From NCBI RefSeq assembly GCF_026914185.1, contig NC_070565.1, forward strand, positions 1,674,001 through 1,738,000: 64,000 bases of DNA, given 5' to 3'. Below are positions 35,256-46,492 of this stretch, piece after piece. This DNA comes from Puccinia triticina (lineage: Eukaryota; Basidiomycota; Pucciniomycetes; Pucciniales; Pucciniaceae). Positions within the stretch are counted from its first letter, which is position 1. Each line of letters opens with the position of its first letter. The position numbers and the translations under genes were made by a program. The notes below the pieces were generated by a model that worked only from the letters and a program-made list of their open reading frames with translations, was not told the DNA's origin and did no database searches.

Positions 35256-36190
35256 ATTAATTTAGTATCTTCTTTTACATATATTCATCATTACACTGTC
35301 TATTACCCCATAACCCATCACAAATACTTCATTATTATTGCATATTCAGATTCTACGCCTCATTTCACCTATAGTCACTCGCACATAGTACCCCTTTATC
35401 TTCAATGGTTCAATAGTTATAAAGGATATAAGATTTACAGAAAACCTACAGCCTTCATTAGTTACAACACTCATTTCATTAGTAACTTACTTAAATCATT
35501 ATAGTACATTTATTTTACAGATATTTTCTCACATGTTAAACCCTTTACATACATTGCTCATTATGTACTATGCCTATTGTACACATTACATCATTGGATC
35601 TGTGCTTATCTCTTTCAGTAGTTCTCATCATTACAAGTTGCTACTATGTTCACATCACCTTTCCCATTTTTTACAGCCTTTCTTCCCATAGCCAGAACTC
35701 TTCCCCATTTGTACAGACTTTATTCCCATAGCCCGAATTCCTCTTGACTGCTCATCTTTCAGCTCAACATAAGAACTGTCCTTCCCCCCACTTGTAGATT
35801 CCCCAGTCAGAGAAAGTCAGAGAAAGTCAGAGAATATGAGGTGAAGATTACACAGATATTATAGTAGGAATTCCTCATCACCCATTGCTTATTGAAATCA
35901 TTGCTATTGCCCTCTGAATTCACCATTGCTATTGAACCATTGCCATTGCTTTGCTCTCTTCAATTATTGCCCCAACTCTCTCATCCTCAGTAGTCAAACA
36001 GTAGTTAAGCTCATAGTACTAGTTCCTAAGATCAAGTAGAAATCAGCCACACCTTTTCTTCTTTTTCTTAGTGTTACTCTCATCCCCTCAGCATTAGTCC
36101 GGAATGCAGCCTCACCAGCATCCTTGCATAGCTTACATTAGTACTAATCTTGCTATCCATCTCCCTTCCAAGCTCTATTCCCCCCTTTGA
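35256..36190. other. AT-rich insert in Copia-D, unclassified
   Basis: It separates the NCVTVWNYS-like protease end from the GWSITTVNRIGTV pre-integrase segment. It is TA- and CATT-rich, contains three GAAAGTCAGA repeats near 35810-35835 and several ATTGCCATTGCT repeats near 35880-35950, and has no coding signal. It may be an LTR fragment; I could not define ends. Confidence 0.35.
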
Positions 36191-36463
36191 GTAGTTCCAC
36201 ACCGTAACATTGCATTTGGAAATGGCAAGGTAGAAAGTCTTTTGTTTTGTCAGTTTTGACCGCGGAATGAAAAGTGACAAATTGCCCCTCTGATGAGCTG
36301 AGGCACCGGAGTTTAGCAATACACCATTGGAGACGTTTGGGAATTCAACCTTGCAGACATGGTGTTCTGACCTTTGCAGAGGCACACAAGTCAAGGATTT
36401 TGAGTTATATTCATTTGGGGGTTGCTCAATGTCATTCAAAGCCACAGCTCTCACTGCCAGCAT

Positions 36464-36769
36464 TTAAGCCTCGGATGCGCGCATCCCCCTTAATCTGGGA
36501 TGCACGCAACCGATTTAACATTGGTTGCGCGTATCCAATGCAATCCGCATCCGAGTTGACATCGGGGGACAGTAACCCGAGGGTTTTGCCACCCGATTCA
36601 AACTCGGCTGGTCCGCGGCCGAGCCAAAATCGGCAGGCTGTCTGACCGACGAAGTAAATTCCTCGATCAGTGGCCAGCCGAGTTAACCTTGGCCGCCACC
36701 AACCGAGCAATGGAAGCTCGGTTGACAGCTCAAGCGAGCTTTCATCTGATATGAAAGCTCGGTTACGGA
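36464..36769. repeat. Dispersed repeat related to 6830-7147
   Basis: It shares ACTGCCAGCAT, CCAATGCAATCC and CATCCGAG blocks in the same order as the target of Copia-A. It has many short inverted repeats (GATGCGCGCATC; AAGCTCGGTT with AACCGAGC-type complements). No gene. Confidence 0.4.
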
Positions 36770-36965
36770 CCCACCGAGTAAAATGAACATTGGTGGGTCA
36801 ATCACCGAGGATTTCAAATGATCGGTGGGTAAATCACCGATGATTTCGAATCATCGGTGGGTAAATCACCGATGATTTTGAATCATCGGTGGGTAAATCA
36901 CCGATGATTTCGAATCATCGGTGAGTCAACAGCCGATGATTTTGAATCATCGGCTGTTCCACCCT
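36770..36965. repeat. 33-bp hairpin tandem array
   Basis: About five units of TCGGTG-GGTAAAT-CACCGA followed by GATGATTTCGAATCATC-type palindromes. Each unit is two overlapping hairpins. Confidence 0.75.
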
Positions 36966-37129
36966 CCTCGGAGAACTTTCCCGGGGAGGAGCCCTCCGGC
37001 AGTTAGCACGTCGAGCCACAGTGGCCGGAGCAGTCTGCTCGCTGGTCCAAGAACTCGACTCGCCGGTCCAAGCAGACTGCTCAGACTAGCGAGCAGTGCT
37101 GCCCGATCACGTACAGGTACTATACCCGC

Positions 37130-38215
37130 TTCGCCAGCAGGTTAACCTGTCAAGCTGCTGGCCGAGCAGGTCAACCTGCAGGCGAAGCAGGTTCAGGTAC
37201 CTGGCCAGCGAGCGGGTCAACCTGCTGGCCAAGCAGGTAACAGTACCTGGTCAGCGAGCAGGCTGACCTACTCGCCGAGCAGGTAAAAGCTTGTCGAGCA
37301 GGTACTTTTACCTGCTCGGCCATTAGCATAACCTGCTTGTCGAGCATGTACGGTTACAGGTACTTGCTCCGACTCGGCCAGCAGTTCAACCTGCTGGCCA
37401 GGAAATAGTACCTGCTCGGCGAGCAGGTTGACCTACTCGCCGAGCAGGTAAAAGCTCGCGGAGCAGGTATTTCTACCTGCTCGGCCATCAACCTGGTCGC
37501 CGGGCAGGTACAGTTACAGGTACCTGCTCCGGCTCGGCCAGCGGGTCATCCTGCTGGCCAAGCAGGTAACAGTACCTGCTCGGCGAGCAGGTTGACCTAC
37601 TTGCCGAGCAGGTAAAAGCTCTCCGAGCAGGTACTTTTACCTGCTCGGCCATCGGGATGACCTGCTCGCTGAGCAGGTACAGTTACAGGTACCTGCTCCG
37701 GCTCGGCCAGCGGGTCATCCTACTGGCCAAGCAGGTAACAGCTCGCCGAGCAGGTATTTTTACCTACTCGGCCATCAACCTGGTCGCCGGGCAGGTACAG
37801 TTACACGTACCTTCTCCGGCTCGGCCAGCGGGTCATCCTGCTGGCCAAGCAGGTAACAGTACCTGCTTGGTGAGCTTTTCCCTGCTCGCCGAGTAGGTCA
37901 ACCTGCTCGCCGAGCAGGTATTTTTACTTTTACCTGCTCGGCCATCAGGATGACCTGCCCACCAAGCAGGTGCTTTTACCTGCTTGGTAAGCAGGTTGAC
38001 CTGATCTTCAAGCAGATACCTGTAGCCGCTTCGAAGCGGGAACAAGTACCTGCTTGCCCAGCAGGTACTGTTACCTGCTTGGCCAGTTGACCTGCTGGCC
38101 GCGCCGGAGCAGGTACCTGTAACTGTACCTGCTCAGCGAGCAGGTCATCCCGATGGCCGAGCAGGTAAAAGTACCTGCTTGGCAAGCTTTTACCTGCTCG
38201 GCAACTATGTAGGTC
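37130..38215. repeat. Hairpin array built on ACCTGCTCGGC / GCCGAGCAGGT
   Basis: Dozens of copies of the half-site in alternating orientation, spaced by CCATCAACCTG, AAAAGCT, AGTACAGTT and similar loops. Longer direct repeats of about 155-170 bp occur at about 37350, 37510 and 37670. ORFs here are artefacts of repeat composition. Confidence 0.75.
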
Positions 38216-38279
38216 ATAACCTGCCAGTGCTAGCCAATTCCTGAGGGCAAATCTCCGCAGGCAAACTGCTAAAACTGCT

Positions 38280-39117
38280 AAAGCAATTTTTCCTGGGAGA
38301 AAAACTCCACAGGCAAACTGCTAAAGCAGTTTTCCTGGGAGCAAAACTCCACAGGCAAACTGCTAAAGCAGTTTTCCTGGGAGCAAAACTCCACAGGCAA
38401 ACTGCTAAAGCAGTTTTCCTGGGAGCAAAACTCCACAGGCAAACTGCTAAAGCAGTTTTCCTGGGAGCAAAACTCCACAGGCAAACTGCTAAAGCAGTTT
38501 TCCTGGGAGCAAAACTCCACAGGCAAACTGCTAAAGCAGTCTTCCTGGGAGCAAAACTCCACAGGCAAACTGCTAAAGCAGTCTTCCTGGGAGCAAAACT
38601 CCACAGGCAAACTGCTAAAGCAGTCTTCCTGGGAGCAAAACTCCACAGGCAAACTGCTAAAGCAGTCTTCCTGGGAGCAAAACTCCACAGGCAAACTGCT
38701 AAAGCAGTCTTCCTGGGAGCAAAACTCCACAGGCAAACTGCTAAAGCAGTCTTCCTGGGAGCAAAACTCCACAGGCAAACTGCTAAAGCAGTCTTCCTGG
38801 GAGCAAAACTCCACAGGCAAACTGCTAAAGCAGTCTTCCTGGGAGCAAAACTCCACAGGCAAACTGCTAAAGCAGTCTTCCTGGGAGCAAAACTCCACAG
38901 GCAAACTGCTAAAGCAGTCTTCCTGGGAGCAAAACTCCACAGGCAAACTGCTAAAGCAGTCTTCCTGAGAGCAAAACTCCACAGGCAAACTGCTAAAGCA
39001 GTCTTCCTGGGAGCAAAACTCCACAGGCAAACTGCTAAAGCAGTCTTCCTGGGAGCAAAACTCCACAGGCAAACTGCTAAAGCAGTCTTCCTGGGAGCAA
39101 AACTCCACAGGCAAACT
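38280..39117. repeat. 42-bp minisatellite, about 20 copies
   Basis: Each unit has two near-palindromes, ACTGCTAAAGCAGT and CCTGGGAG-loop-CTCCACAGG. Length 42 is a multiple of three and the minus strand has no stop, giving a 278-aa frame of a 14-residue repeat (VEFCSQEDCFSSLP). Copies near the left end carry TTTTCC, the rest TCTTCC, so the array expanded in blocks. I do not treat the ORF as a gene: there is no unique flanking coding sequence or clear start. Confidence 0.85.
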
Positions 39118-39884
39118 GAAAAAATAGGAGCAACTGAAAATAATAATTCTAATTAAAGACTCCGCTAGCTAATGAAAACCTTTGATGATGAAGAGAAACT
39201 TCTGAATAGTGAATAGAAATCACCTGAAAGCAGGAACGCGCTAGCTTTGTCTTTTGCCTAACGGCTGGATAGAGAGAAGAAAGAAAGCTTTGATCTGAGA
39301 ATTGAGAGAAGAGAAGAATCTGCACAATTGGGGTCAGTCGTGCTTCTATCTGTCTCACAGGACTAGCTCTCCCTTACTTTGCTTTTGCGCTGAGAATTGA
39401 TTAAGCGTTTGGCGCTATAGTCAATGTGACTAATTTGAGAACTATGACACAAGGTGTTTGTTAGTTCTGTCTGATCTGGCTCTGTTGCTTTGAATGTCTG
39501 GGACTTTCAAAAATATACAAATGCTATTTGAATAGCTTTGTTTTATCTTGCCTGAATAAATCAGCAAGGTCTGGTTCTGAATGACAAATGAGAATCAAAT
39601 ATCTGTTAGCTTGTTGTTTTGGTCTGTGGTTTCTAGGACCTGAAGACCCACAAATGTCAAAGTCTTCAGTGATCCTGCTTAGCAGTTTGCTAGTTGTCTT
39701 GGGGCCAAGGCGCTCTGTGAGGATTCTGTTAAGAATTGCAAATCAGTCAGCTTTGTTGAAGGCAGACTTTATCATCACTTGGTACGCACAAGGTTCTGTC
39801 TGAGTCTGTTGATTCCGATTCCCGCGCGTTTGACCACTAAGGTTTGATCTTCTGCATTTGCTTCTGTAAACAGCATGCGATACA

Positions 39885-40840
39885 TCAGCAACGACTTGGG
39901 TTAGGTTTCTGGTCTGGACTGCGGCAAATGGACATACCTATTTGCGCAGCTTGGCTTAACCTCGCACGCTTTCTAGTTGAATGCTGCGGGTGGTCTGGGG
40001 GGTCTGGAGCTGTATTCTTACAGCCTGGCATGCTTCTAGTCGTAAGATTAGAAGCAGCTTCTGAGACTTGGATGACTCCTAGTTGGCTGAGGGAGCGCCG
40101 AATGATTGATCTTCCAATCGCCTTGGTGAGGAAGTCGGCCGTGTTTGATTTGGTCTTGACATAATGAAGCTTGATGAGGCGGAGTGTGATTAGCTCGCGC
40201 ACAAAGTGAAGACAAATGTTCATATGCTTTGTTCTGAAGCTGTTCTGTGTCATTTCTCTGTTTGCTAGATTGATTGCGCCCTGATTGTCGACCAATACTG
40301 CTATGTTGCTGACAGATTTCTGCAGCTGAACTTTGGGGATGAGGCTTGCGAACCAGGCAAGATCCCGCCCCAAGTCCAACATTGCCTTGTATTTGGCCTC
40401 CGCCGTCGATAGCAAGACAGTTGGCTGTCTGCATGACTTCCAGTTTATTAGGTCGCCACTAGGAAGCCAGAGGTGGAACATCTAGTGTCCAGACAATTGC
40501 CCCAGTCGGCATTGGAGAATGCATGAAGTTGAGCCTTCTCTGACCTGTTGAAGGTCAATCCGACGTGCCTAGTACCCAACAAGTATTGAAAGACTTGAAC
40601 TGCTGCTTGATAATGTTTGATTCTGGGGCTTTCAAGATACTGTGATAGGGAGCTGACTGCAAAGAATATGTCCGGATGTGTCAGGATACTGAGGTAGTTT
40701 CGGGATCCCACTAGCGCTCAATAATTAATGTCAATTTTGCTGAACAGGTTGATTTTGGGAGCAGTGGCTTTCTTGAGTGGCTCTCTGGGGTTAAGTCTTA
40801 CATTCAATGTATTGCGTCTGATTGATTTGAAGGCCATTGG
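39885..40840 (-). pseudogene. Copia-C pol C-terminal fragment
   Basis: It reads RT tail, then NYLSILTHPDIFFAVSSLSQ, RIKHYQAAVQVFQYLLG, ADWGNCLDTR, LSTAEAKYKAM, VDNQGAINLANRE and FLTKAIGRSIIRRSL, and like Copia-B continues through TTRSM into the LTR. Two frame changes (near 40440 and 40715) and truncation upstream show it is dead. The TAC codon in KHYQAAV is the intact version of the position that is a stop in Copia-B. Confidence 0.75.
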
Positions 40841-41726
40841 TGTAGTCGTTATTCCTGTGTTTGCAGGTGAAAAATTCAAACTTTTATTTGTACTCTCTAA
40901 ATGCCTCAAGATATCACCACATGGACTTCAGAAATGGAATCTACGGCCAAAACAACCCTTAGTCACCAACTCAGACCACCACCATATCTCTACTGGATCA
41001 GAAGATACACGGATCACACCTTTCACGCACCAATCTGGGACAGTTCACATAGTATTTCACACATGGTTTCACACACAACTCAGCTCTAGGATACATTGCA
41101 TAGGATATTGAATACCTCATATTGAATTCCTTTGTTTCTTTTATTTCCTTCCTTTTATTTCACTCAACCACAAGTTGGCCATTGTTTTGACCATGCATAC
41201 ATATGAAACTAATGTAACCCCCTAGAAGTTAGAACCCTTTTCAGTTTACTATATAAGGAGGCCTCTGCCTGCCAGTTGTTTCCTCCCTCATGCCATCTGG
41301 CACCCACATATTTTTTATCCACCTGTCACAGTTATTTATTACACATACATATCACAGGTATTTACTTGCAATTCACAGTCATACTTAGTTTCACGAACCT
41401 TTCACAAGTTCTAAAGCCCTCTGTTCCAATCCTAGCCAAAGCACAGCTCTCAAACCTTGGCTTCATCTTTTCAGCCTTATATACACTCAGCCCAAGGACC
41501 TGGGTTCAAGCCCCACCTAAGTCATCAAGTCTTTTCTGACCAGTCAACATATCATATATCATCCAACTATACCTTTCATCTTCGAACACATCCTTATCAC
41601 TAAATAAAATTGCCAAGCTTACCTTGGTGGTCTTGTTTTCTGATACATAGAAAGGCAGAGTTTGCACCTCATCCATACCTTCCTCCATTCAGCAAAAGGG
41701 TTCCACAACCACTTTTGAGTCTTACA
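40841..41726 (+). mobile_element. LTR-X copy 1 (886 bp)
   Basis: It starts TGTAGTCGTTATTCC and ends GAGTCTTACA. A TATA box (TATATAAGG, 41250) precedes CT-rich leader sequence. Flanks TTGG and TCGG look like a 4-bp duplication with one transition; removing the element realigns Copia-C with Copia-B without gap. Other copies are 46275-53166 (interrupted) and 56630-57007 (partial). Confidence 0.65.
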
Positions 41727-41764
41727 TCGGAGAAGCGCCGGATATTCATTCCAAGCAGGAATTC

Positions 41765-43996
41765 TGTCAGCCGTGGTGATACTAAGAGCCACGCTCTTCT
41801 AGCTACACTGGCTGATGGGGAAGGAACAGTGGCGCGGTTTCTGGATTAGAACACTGGCAAAGATAAAAGGTATATTTATTTTATTCACGGAGGGGCTTAA
41901 CTCTAGGAGCCAAGGGTGTTTAATTGCCCTCCGGTAAGTTTCCAGGGCCTGCGGAGCAGGGGTGTTTACTTTCGGGTGCCTGAAGCAGCGGGGGACTGTT
42001 TCCAGGTTTGGTTTGCTAAAAAACCCAGAGGAGATCTAATATTCTCCTAAATGTTTGTGCTTCTTTTCTGACTGCTAAAATCGAGTTGATAGAGTTATCA
42101 AACTCAAAGGTCTTCCCCTTCATGTAGAATTTTCTGCCTACATTTTTGAGAAGTGATGTATTATAATGTGATAAGTAGTCATTGCCTAAGATAAAATACC
42201 TAACAGGCATATTATCCATCACCACGAATCTGATGGTAAACTCAAATGAATCAAAGCATAGATTTACCTTAACTATTCCTAGCAGTTTCAGAGCCCCGGT
42301 GCAGCTATGAAATTTGCCCGGTTTTGCCGGGAAAATATATTTCCTCCAGTCTGCAAAACCGCTCTACTCTAGGTACTTTTTGCTAACCACTGATTTGACT
42401 GCTCCACTGTTGAGCAAAACAGTACAGGTACTCCCCGCGCAAGACATAATAACTAGATTATTTTTCCCTTTGGGTGCTATGACTGCACAGGAAGGTTTAG
42501 AACCAATAACCAAATTATTATCATCATACACTTTGCTTTCTTGTGACTCTTCTTCTAAAGGCTCATCTATTTCCCCTACATTATTAATTTTCTTAGGGAA
42601 GCTCCTCGAGGTGTGCCCTGTTTTCTGACAAGTATAGCATTTAATTTCCCCTACTCCCGACTGGCCCTTATCCTTCCCATCTGTTGCTTTAGTGACCAAA
42701 TTTTTGGATAGCAGTGGTTTAGACGTGAATTTTCTACGGCCTAGACAGGTCTTGTCTGCAATGTCCTCAAGTACATTGATTAAAGAGCTCATATCATGTC
42801 TCGTCAAATTCATTGCCTTCTTGGCTGTGTACTCAACTTCCCTGTTCATTAAACCCAATAGTCCAAAGCTAATGGACTGTTGGGACAGTTGCTGTTCAAA
42901 CGCACGAAGTCTCTTATATTGCCCCGTAACCCATGCTGAAACCTGAGTTTCTCCCGCTGAGAAGCAGTCTTTATCAAAGGCCTCTTGCTTTTTACACATC
43001 CAATTAGATCTTCCGTACTGAGCTGTAATGGCTTCTTTCCAGAAGTCCCACTTCTTATCTTGGTGATTTTTTCTAATGGATTTGTACCACAATCCAGCTA
43101 CTCCCGTAAGGCATGATAGGAGTTTAACCTGTATGTATTCGTCAGGTACCGATGTTTCTGCACGGCAAGTATCAATCCACTTGAAAAATTCAGAGTGGTC
43201 GTATTCTCCTTGCCCAGAGAGTTTGGGCCAGTCCATCTTGTTAATTGCTCCCCACAGCTGTTTCTGCATCTCAGACATCCCGCCTGTATGGTGTGTGATA
43301 TGATGTTCCGGCTGTCTTCTTTCTTGTGGCAAGTCTATTACCTCCGGACTTGGCGGTTGAGGCCTTCCTCTCCTAGGGGATTGTTGTCTTGACAAGGTCT
43401 CTGATCCAACCAATGCCTCATCAAGGTGTTGGTTAATCTCCTGCACTTTTGCTTGCACTTCCGCTCCATCCTCTCTGAATTGGCTGAGGAGTCTGTCCAG
43501 TTCAGGGCTTATTGCACTTATGTCCCGGAGATGGGCTTCATCTAATTCTCTTCAAATTCCTTTAACTTCCTTTGCTGCGGTTGTGTCTTTGTTTTTAGAC
43601 TGGATTGCCGCAGTGAGGTTCTTGATATCTTGAGCATGACATTGCTATCTTTAGGTTCCCTTTTGCTTGCTAATACATTCTGATCCTTCTGATCTGGTTG
43701 CAGTTTATCCTCCGGTCTGTCTTACAAAAATGGATATCTCCGCCGCCAAACTCTCAATTTTGGCGTCCAGGGTTTGTACTACATGGACCAGCTTATGATC
43801 TTTACTCTCAACCACAGAGTTAAGTTGCTTAATTGCTATTTGAAGTTGTTTACTTTGCTCACATCCTTGGTAAAGGATTTTTTATTTATCTCACACTGGC
43901 AACTGCCAGTCTTCCTTTGATCTGCTACCTTTGGTAGAAATAACCACTGTGCGTTCTTGGATAAATCTTGCAACATGTCATTATGACATTTGTTAG
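41765..43996 (-). mobile_element. Gypsy-2 remnant: partial LTR plus gag/protease
   Basis: It starts TGTCAGCCGTGGTGATAC after AATTC. The first about 245 bp are LTR related to the solo LTR at 44930 (shared GGAGGGG, TGCCCTCCGG and CAGGGCCTGCG blocks). It then passes directly into protease coding sequence on the minus strand, so most of pol and part of the LTR are deleted. The 5' end is lost at the satellite beginning near 43997. Confidence 0.65.
42016..43975 (-). pseudogene. Gypsy-2 Gag and protease fragment
   Basis: The Gag core has WGAINKMDWPKLSGQGEY and GLWYKSIRKNHQ, close in style to Gypsy-1 Gag. The zinc knuckle CYTCQKTGHTSRSF has lost its last Cys to Phe. The protease motif reads LLNSGAVKS, with Asn for the catalytic Asp. 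A TAG follows KYLE; the frame then continues through FHSCTGALKLLGIVKV and VRYFILGNDYLSHYN, matching the Gypsy-1 protease region. Upstream, 43460-43975 holds a helical N-terminal region in broken frames. Confidence 0.75.
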
Positions 43997-44255
43997 GCAT
44001 TTGCCAGGCATTTGCCAGGCATTGCCAGGCATTGCCAGGCATTTGCCAGGCATTTGCCAGGCATTGCCAGGCATTTTCCAGGCATTTTCCAGGCATTGCC
44101 AGGCATTTGCCAGGCATTGCCAGGCATTTTCCAGGCATTGCCAGGCATTTGCCAGGCATTTGCCAGGCATTGCCAGGCATTTGCCAGGCATTTGCCAGGC
44201 ATTTGCCAGGCATTGCCAGGCATTTGCCAGGCGTTTACCAGGCATTGCTAGGCAA
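43997..44255. repeat. TGCCAGGCATT satellite, locus 1
   Basis: About 24 copies of 10-12-bp units ((T)TGCCAGGCAT), each centred on the odd palindrome GCC-A-GGC. The same satellite occupies 54655-55797. All six frames are open, so ORFs here are artefacts. Confidence 0.85.
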
Positions 44256-44450
44256 ATCCTCAACCGAAGGAATGCCTCCGGTCGAAGAGGTATGTATACC
44301 TCCTCAACTGGAGGCATTCCTCCGGTTGAGGAGTACATACCTCCTCAACCGGAGGCATTCCTCCGGTTGAGGAGTACATACCTCCTCAACCGGAGGCATT
44401 CCTCCGGTTGAGGAGTACATACCTCCTCCATTCCTCCGGTTGAAGAGGTA
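44256..44450. repeat. 46-bp hairpin array
   Basis: Units consist of CTCAACCGGAGG-CATT-CCTCCGGTTGAG (12-bp perfect stem, 4-nt loop) joined by GAGTACATACCTC. About four units. Confidence 0.8.
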
Positions 44451-44697
44451 TGTATGGGAACTCGATGACGTAAGGGTTTTGTGATTTGCAAAACTCTTAC
44501 GTACAACTTGTAATATATCCCATGTATCTACATAGCCCATGTACAGCTATGTAGATACATGGGGCTTAGGTAAGAGTTTTGTGAATTGCAAAAATCTTAA
44601 AGCAACATATGTACCCGCGAGTTCTTGGCCGGAGATTGAATCACAACCACTACAAATTTTTCAAAATACACTCAACTCGACAAACTCAGCACTTCTC
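44451..44697. other. Hairpins upstream of the LINE ORF1
   Basis: It contains two further inverted repeats, ACGTAAG...CTTACGT and ATGTATCTACATAG...CTATGTAGATACAT, and a directly repeated GAGTTTTGTGA-TTGCAAAA block. It may be the LINE 5' leader or an older hairpin element. Confidence 0.35.
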
Positions 44698-44929
44698 ATG
44701 TCTCCTCCACCTCTCCCGGATCCCCCTCCTCTATTAACAAGACAAAAACCGGAGACACCCCTTCCAATTCTAGATAGCATCACAAGATTCCTGACGGATG
44801 CAATTTCAGACAAAAACCCAACTCAATCCCTCGATCAAGGCCAAATCATCAATCTCATCATCTCCCTTGCCAAACTGAGATCAGCTATCATTGGCAACAG
44901 CAACTCAGCAACAACAGACACAAACACCC

Positions 44930-46093
44930 TGTCAGGCTCGGTGATGCCAAGAGCAATATAGCTCCTCTAGCTACACCGGCGACAGAGCACGGTGCGGTGG
45001 TAAGCGCGATAAGAGCGCGGTGAGAAGGGTAAAAAATAACTCAAAGTTTTTTTAAGAGAAAACCCAAAAGGGTTGTAACGGAGGGGCCAGGAGCGCCTGG
45101 GGTATTTAAGTGCCCTCCGGTGGTCTTACAGGGCCTGCGCACAATATGCGCAGGGGTGGTTATGGAACCTGTGACTTCTGGGGCCCAATTAAGGGTGTTT
45201 TTTGAACGTACTAACGTTCCCAGGGCAAGGGATATGATCCCAATAAAGAAAGAGGGAAACAGCGGACTTACTCTTAAAGAGGGTCCGCAAAAGAAGACGG
45301 CAGACGACTCAAAGAACCGAAATTGTAACTATACTGGCAAGCGACCGGTCGGGTAGACGGGGCGGGGCAGGTATGGCGACGAGGTGGTTGGTATGAATCT
45401 GGGGAGGCTTCTTCTCGCTCAGAAGCCTCCCTTTATATATTCTTGCGGCGACCGGTAGGGTTGCCGTTCCTATTGCAAATTACTCGCGGCTTCTCGGCCG
45501 GGGACATAGCTAGTTCGGACAGGAGTGATCTCGAGTTCTATTACTCTGACCACTCCTGTTCACTGTTCTCATTATTGAGTGTAGCTCTTCCTCGGTCCAA
45601 GGAAGAGTTTTTCATTCAGGACGTCTATTCTCGGTTGAGAACTTTGGGCTGGGGGAGAGTAGACTGTTCACTTTATTGCTATTCTCCTCCGGCCGGCTCC
45701 ACTCGATCAGTTCTATTGTCACTTCTTAGAACAATAGGACAGGAGAATGTCTAGCACTCGTTCTCTTGGCTTGAGAACGCTTTTGTATCCCGTTCTCTTG
45801 TTATAAGAACGGGTTTCACTCATAACTACATTCTTTCTCCGGACGATACCTGCGGCCGGAGTTTGTATACTCTCTCCTTGATTCTATCAATTGTTCAAGG
45901 GGAGGGTTTTTGCATATTCATATTCTTATTTGCGGCGCTCTGCGCCGCACTCAGTGCTCAAAAAGTCGTAGTCGCTAAAGCTGTGTAGGTTTTGCGACTA
46001 CTTGGCGCTCTGCGCCGCGAATAGTATGCACAGTTAGCAACACATGTAGAATTGTTAGCTGGGCTCTAACTTATTCTAGTAGCCCGGCTGACA
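44930..46093 (-). mobile_element. Solo LTR (1164 bp) in the LINE ORF1
   Basis: It starts TGTCAGGCTCGGTGATGCC and ends CCCGGCTGACA, with an exact 5-bp duplication CACCC (44925-44929, 46094-46098). It is related to the LTR at 41765. Orientation is inferred from that relative. ORFs inside are incidental. Confidence 0.88.
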
Positions 46094-46492
46094 CACCCTG
46101 CAGAAAATCCTAGACCGTTTAGATTGTATCAAAAGACAACCCATCCCAGCTCCTATCCCGTTTCGTCCGACTTGAGATTTGGTCGCTGCTGACAAACAGA
46201 AAGGTCCAAACACTAACAAGAACAGAAAGGTCCAAACACTAACAAGGGAACTCGGCCAACGGAACGCATCACGGTGTAGTCGTTATTCCTGTGTTTGTAG
46301 GAGAAAAAATTAAAACTTTTATTTTTACTCTCTAAACGCCTCAAGATAGCAACAAATTGACTGCAGAAATGGAATCTACGGCCAAAATAACCCCTAGTCA
46401 CCAACTGGAACCACTTTCATATCTCTACTGGATCAGAAGATACACGGATCACACCTTTCACATGCTAGTCCGGGACAGTTCACAGAGTATTT

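Larger units (their letters stand above)
30488..36463 (-). pseudogene. Copia-D: heavily decayed Copia polyprotein remnant
   Basis: Recognisable minus-strand pieces from 5' to 3': protease (36463-36200, GVLLNSGASAHQRGNLSLF), pre-integrase (35246-34955, NVYHVPDVDGIIFSTG), HHCC and first Asp (34033-33720, FSCEQCTKP; LMVSDVAGPF), integrase core (33282-33025, YSPRQNGEAERLNR), integrase C-terminus (32490-31972, LPRNFWIYTYSTAMYMHKR), RT tail (31348-31106) and RNase H (30903-30640, VALSTCAAECVALSEG). The protease Asp is Asn (NSGA) and the second integrase Asp reads CNNAPEY. Frames change many times. Four foreign blocks interrupt it: 32499-33022, about 33315-33710, 34581-34950 and about 35256-36190. 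Confidence 0.7.
39118..41764 (-). mobile_element. Copia-C remnant: 3' LTR and 3' end of pol, with LTR-X inserted
   Basis: A relative of Copia-B. The LTR is about 39118-40022 (minus-strand start TGTAAGAATACAGC). The pol part covers RNase H (WKSCRQPTVLLSTAEAKYK, TADFLTKAIGRS) and the RT tail up to QINQTQYIE. The tail is interrupted at 40841-41726 by LTR-X and resumes at 41727-41764 (EFLLGMNI). It is cut at 41765 by a Gypsy LTR. Several stops and frameshifts are present. Confidence 0.7.

Noticed and set aside
37130..39117. CRISPR-like regular arrays
   Set aside because: There are no unique spacers, the units are contiguous tandem or palindromic, no cas genes exist, and the DNA is eukaryotic.
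40841..41726. LTR-X read as the 5' UTR/promoter of the LINE, because ATG follows it directly at 53167
   Set aside because: The same sequence lies inside Copia-C with its own 4-bp flanks, and the LINE frame continues upstream of it at 46274.
42314..43392. Plus-strand ORFs opposite Gypsy-2 gag
   Set aside because: Antisense shadows of a clear Gag with zinc knuckle on the minus strand.
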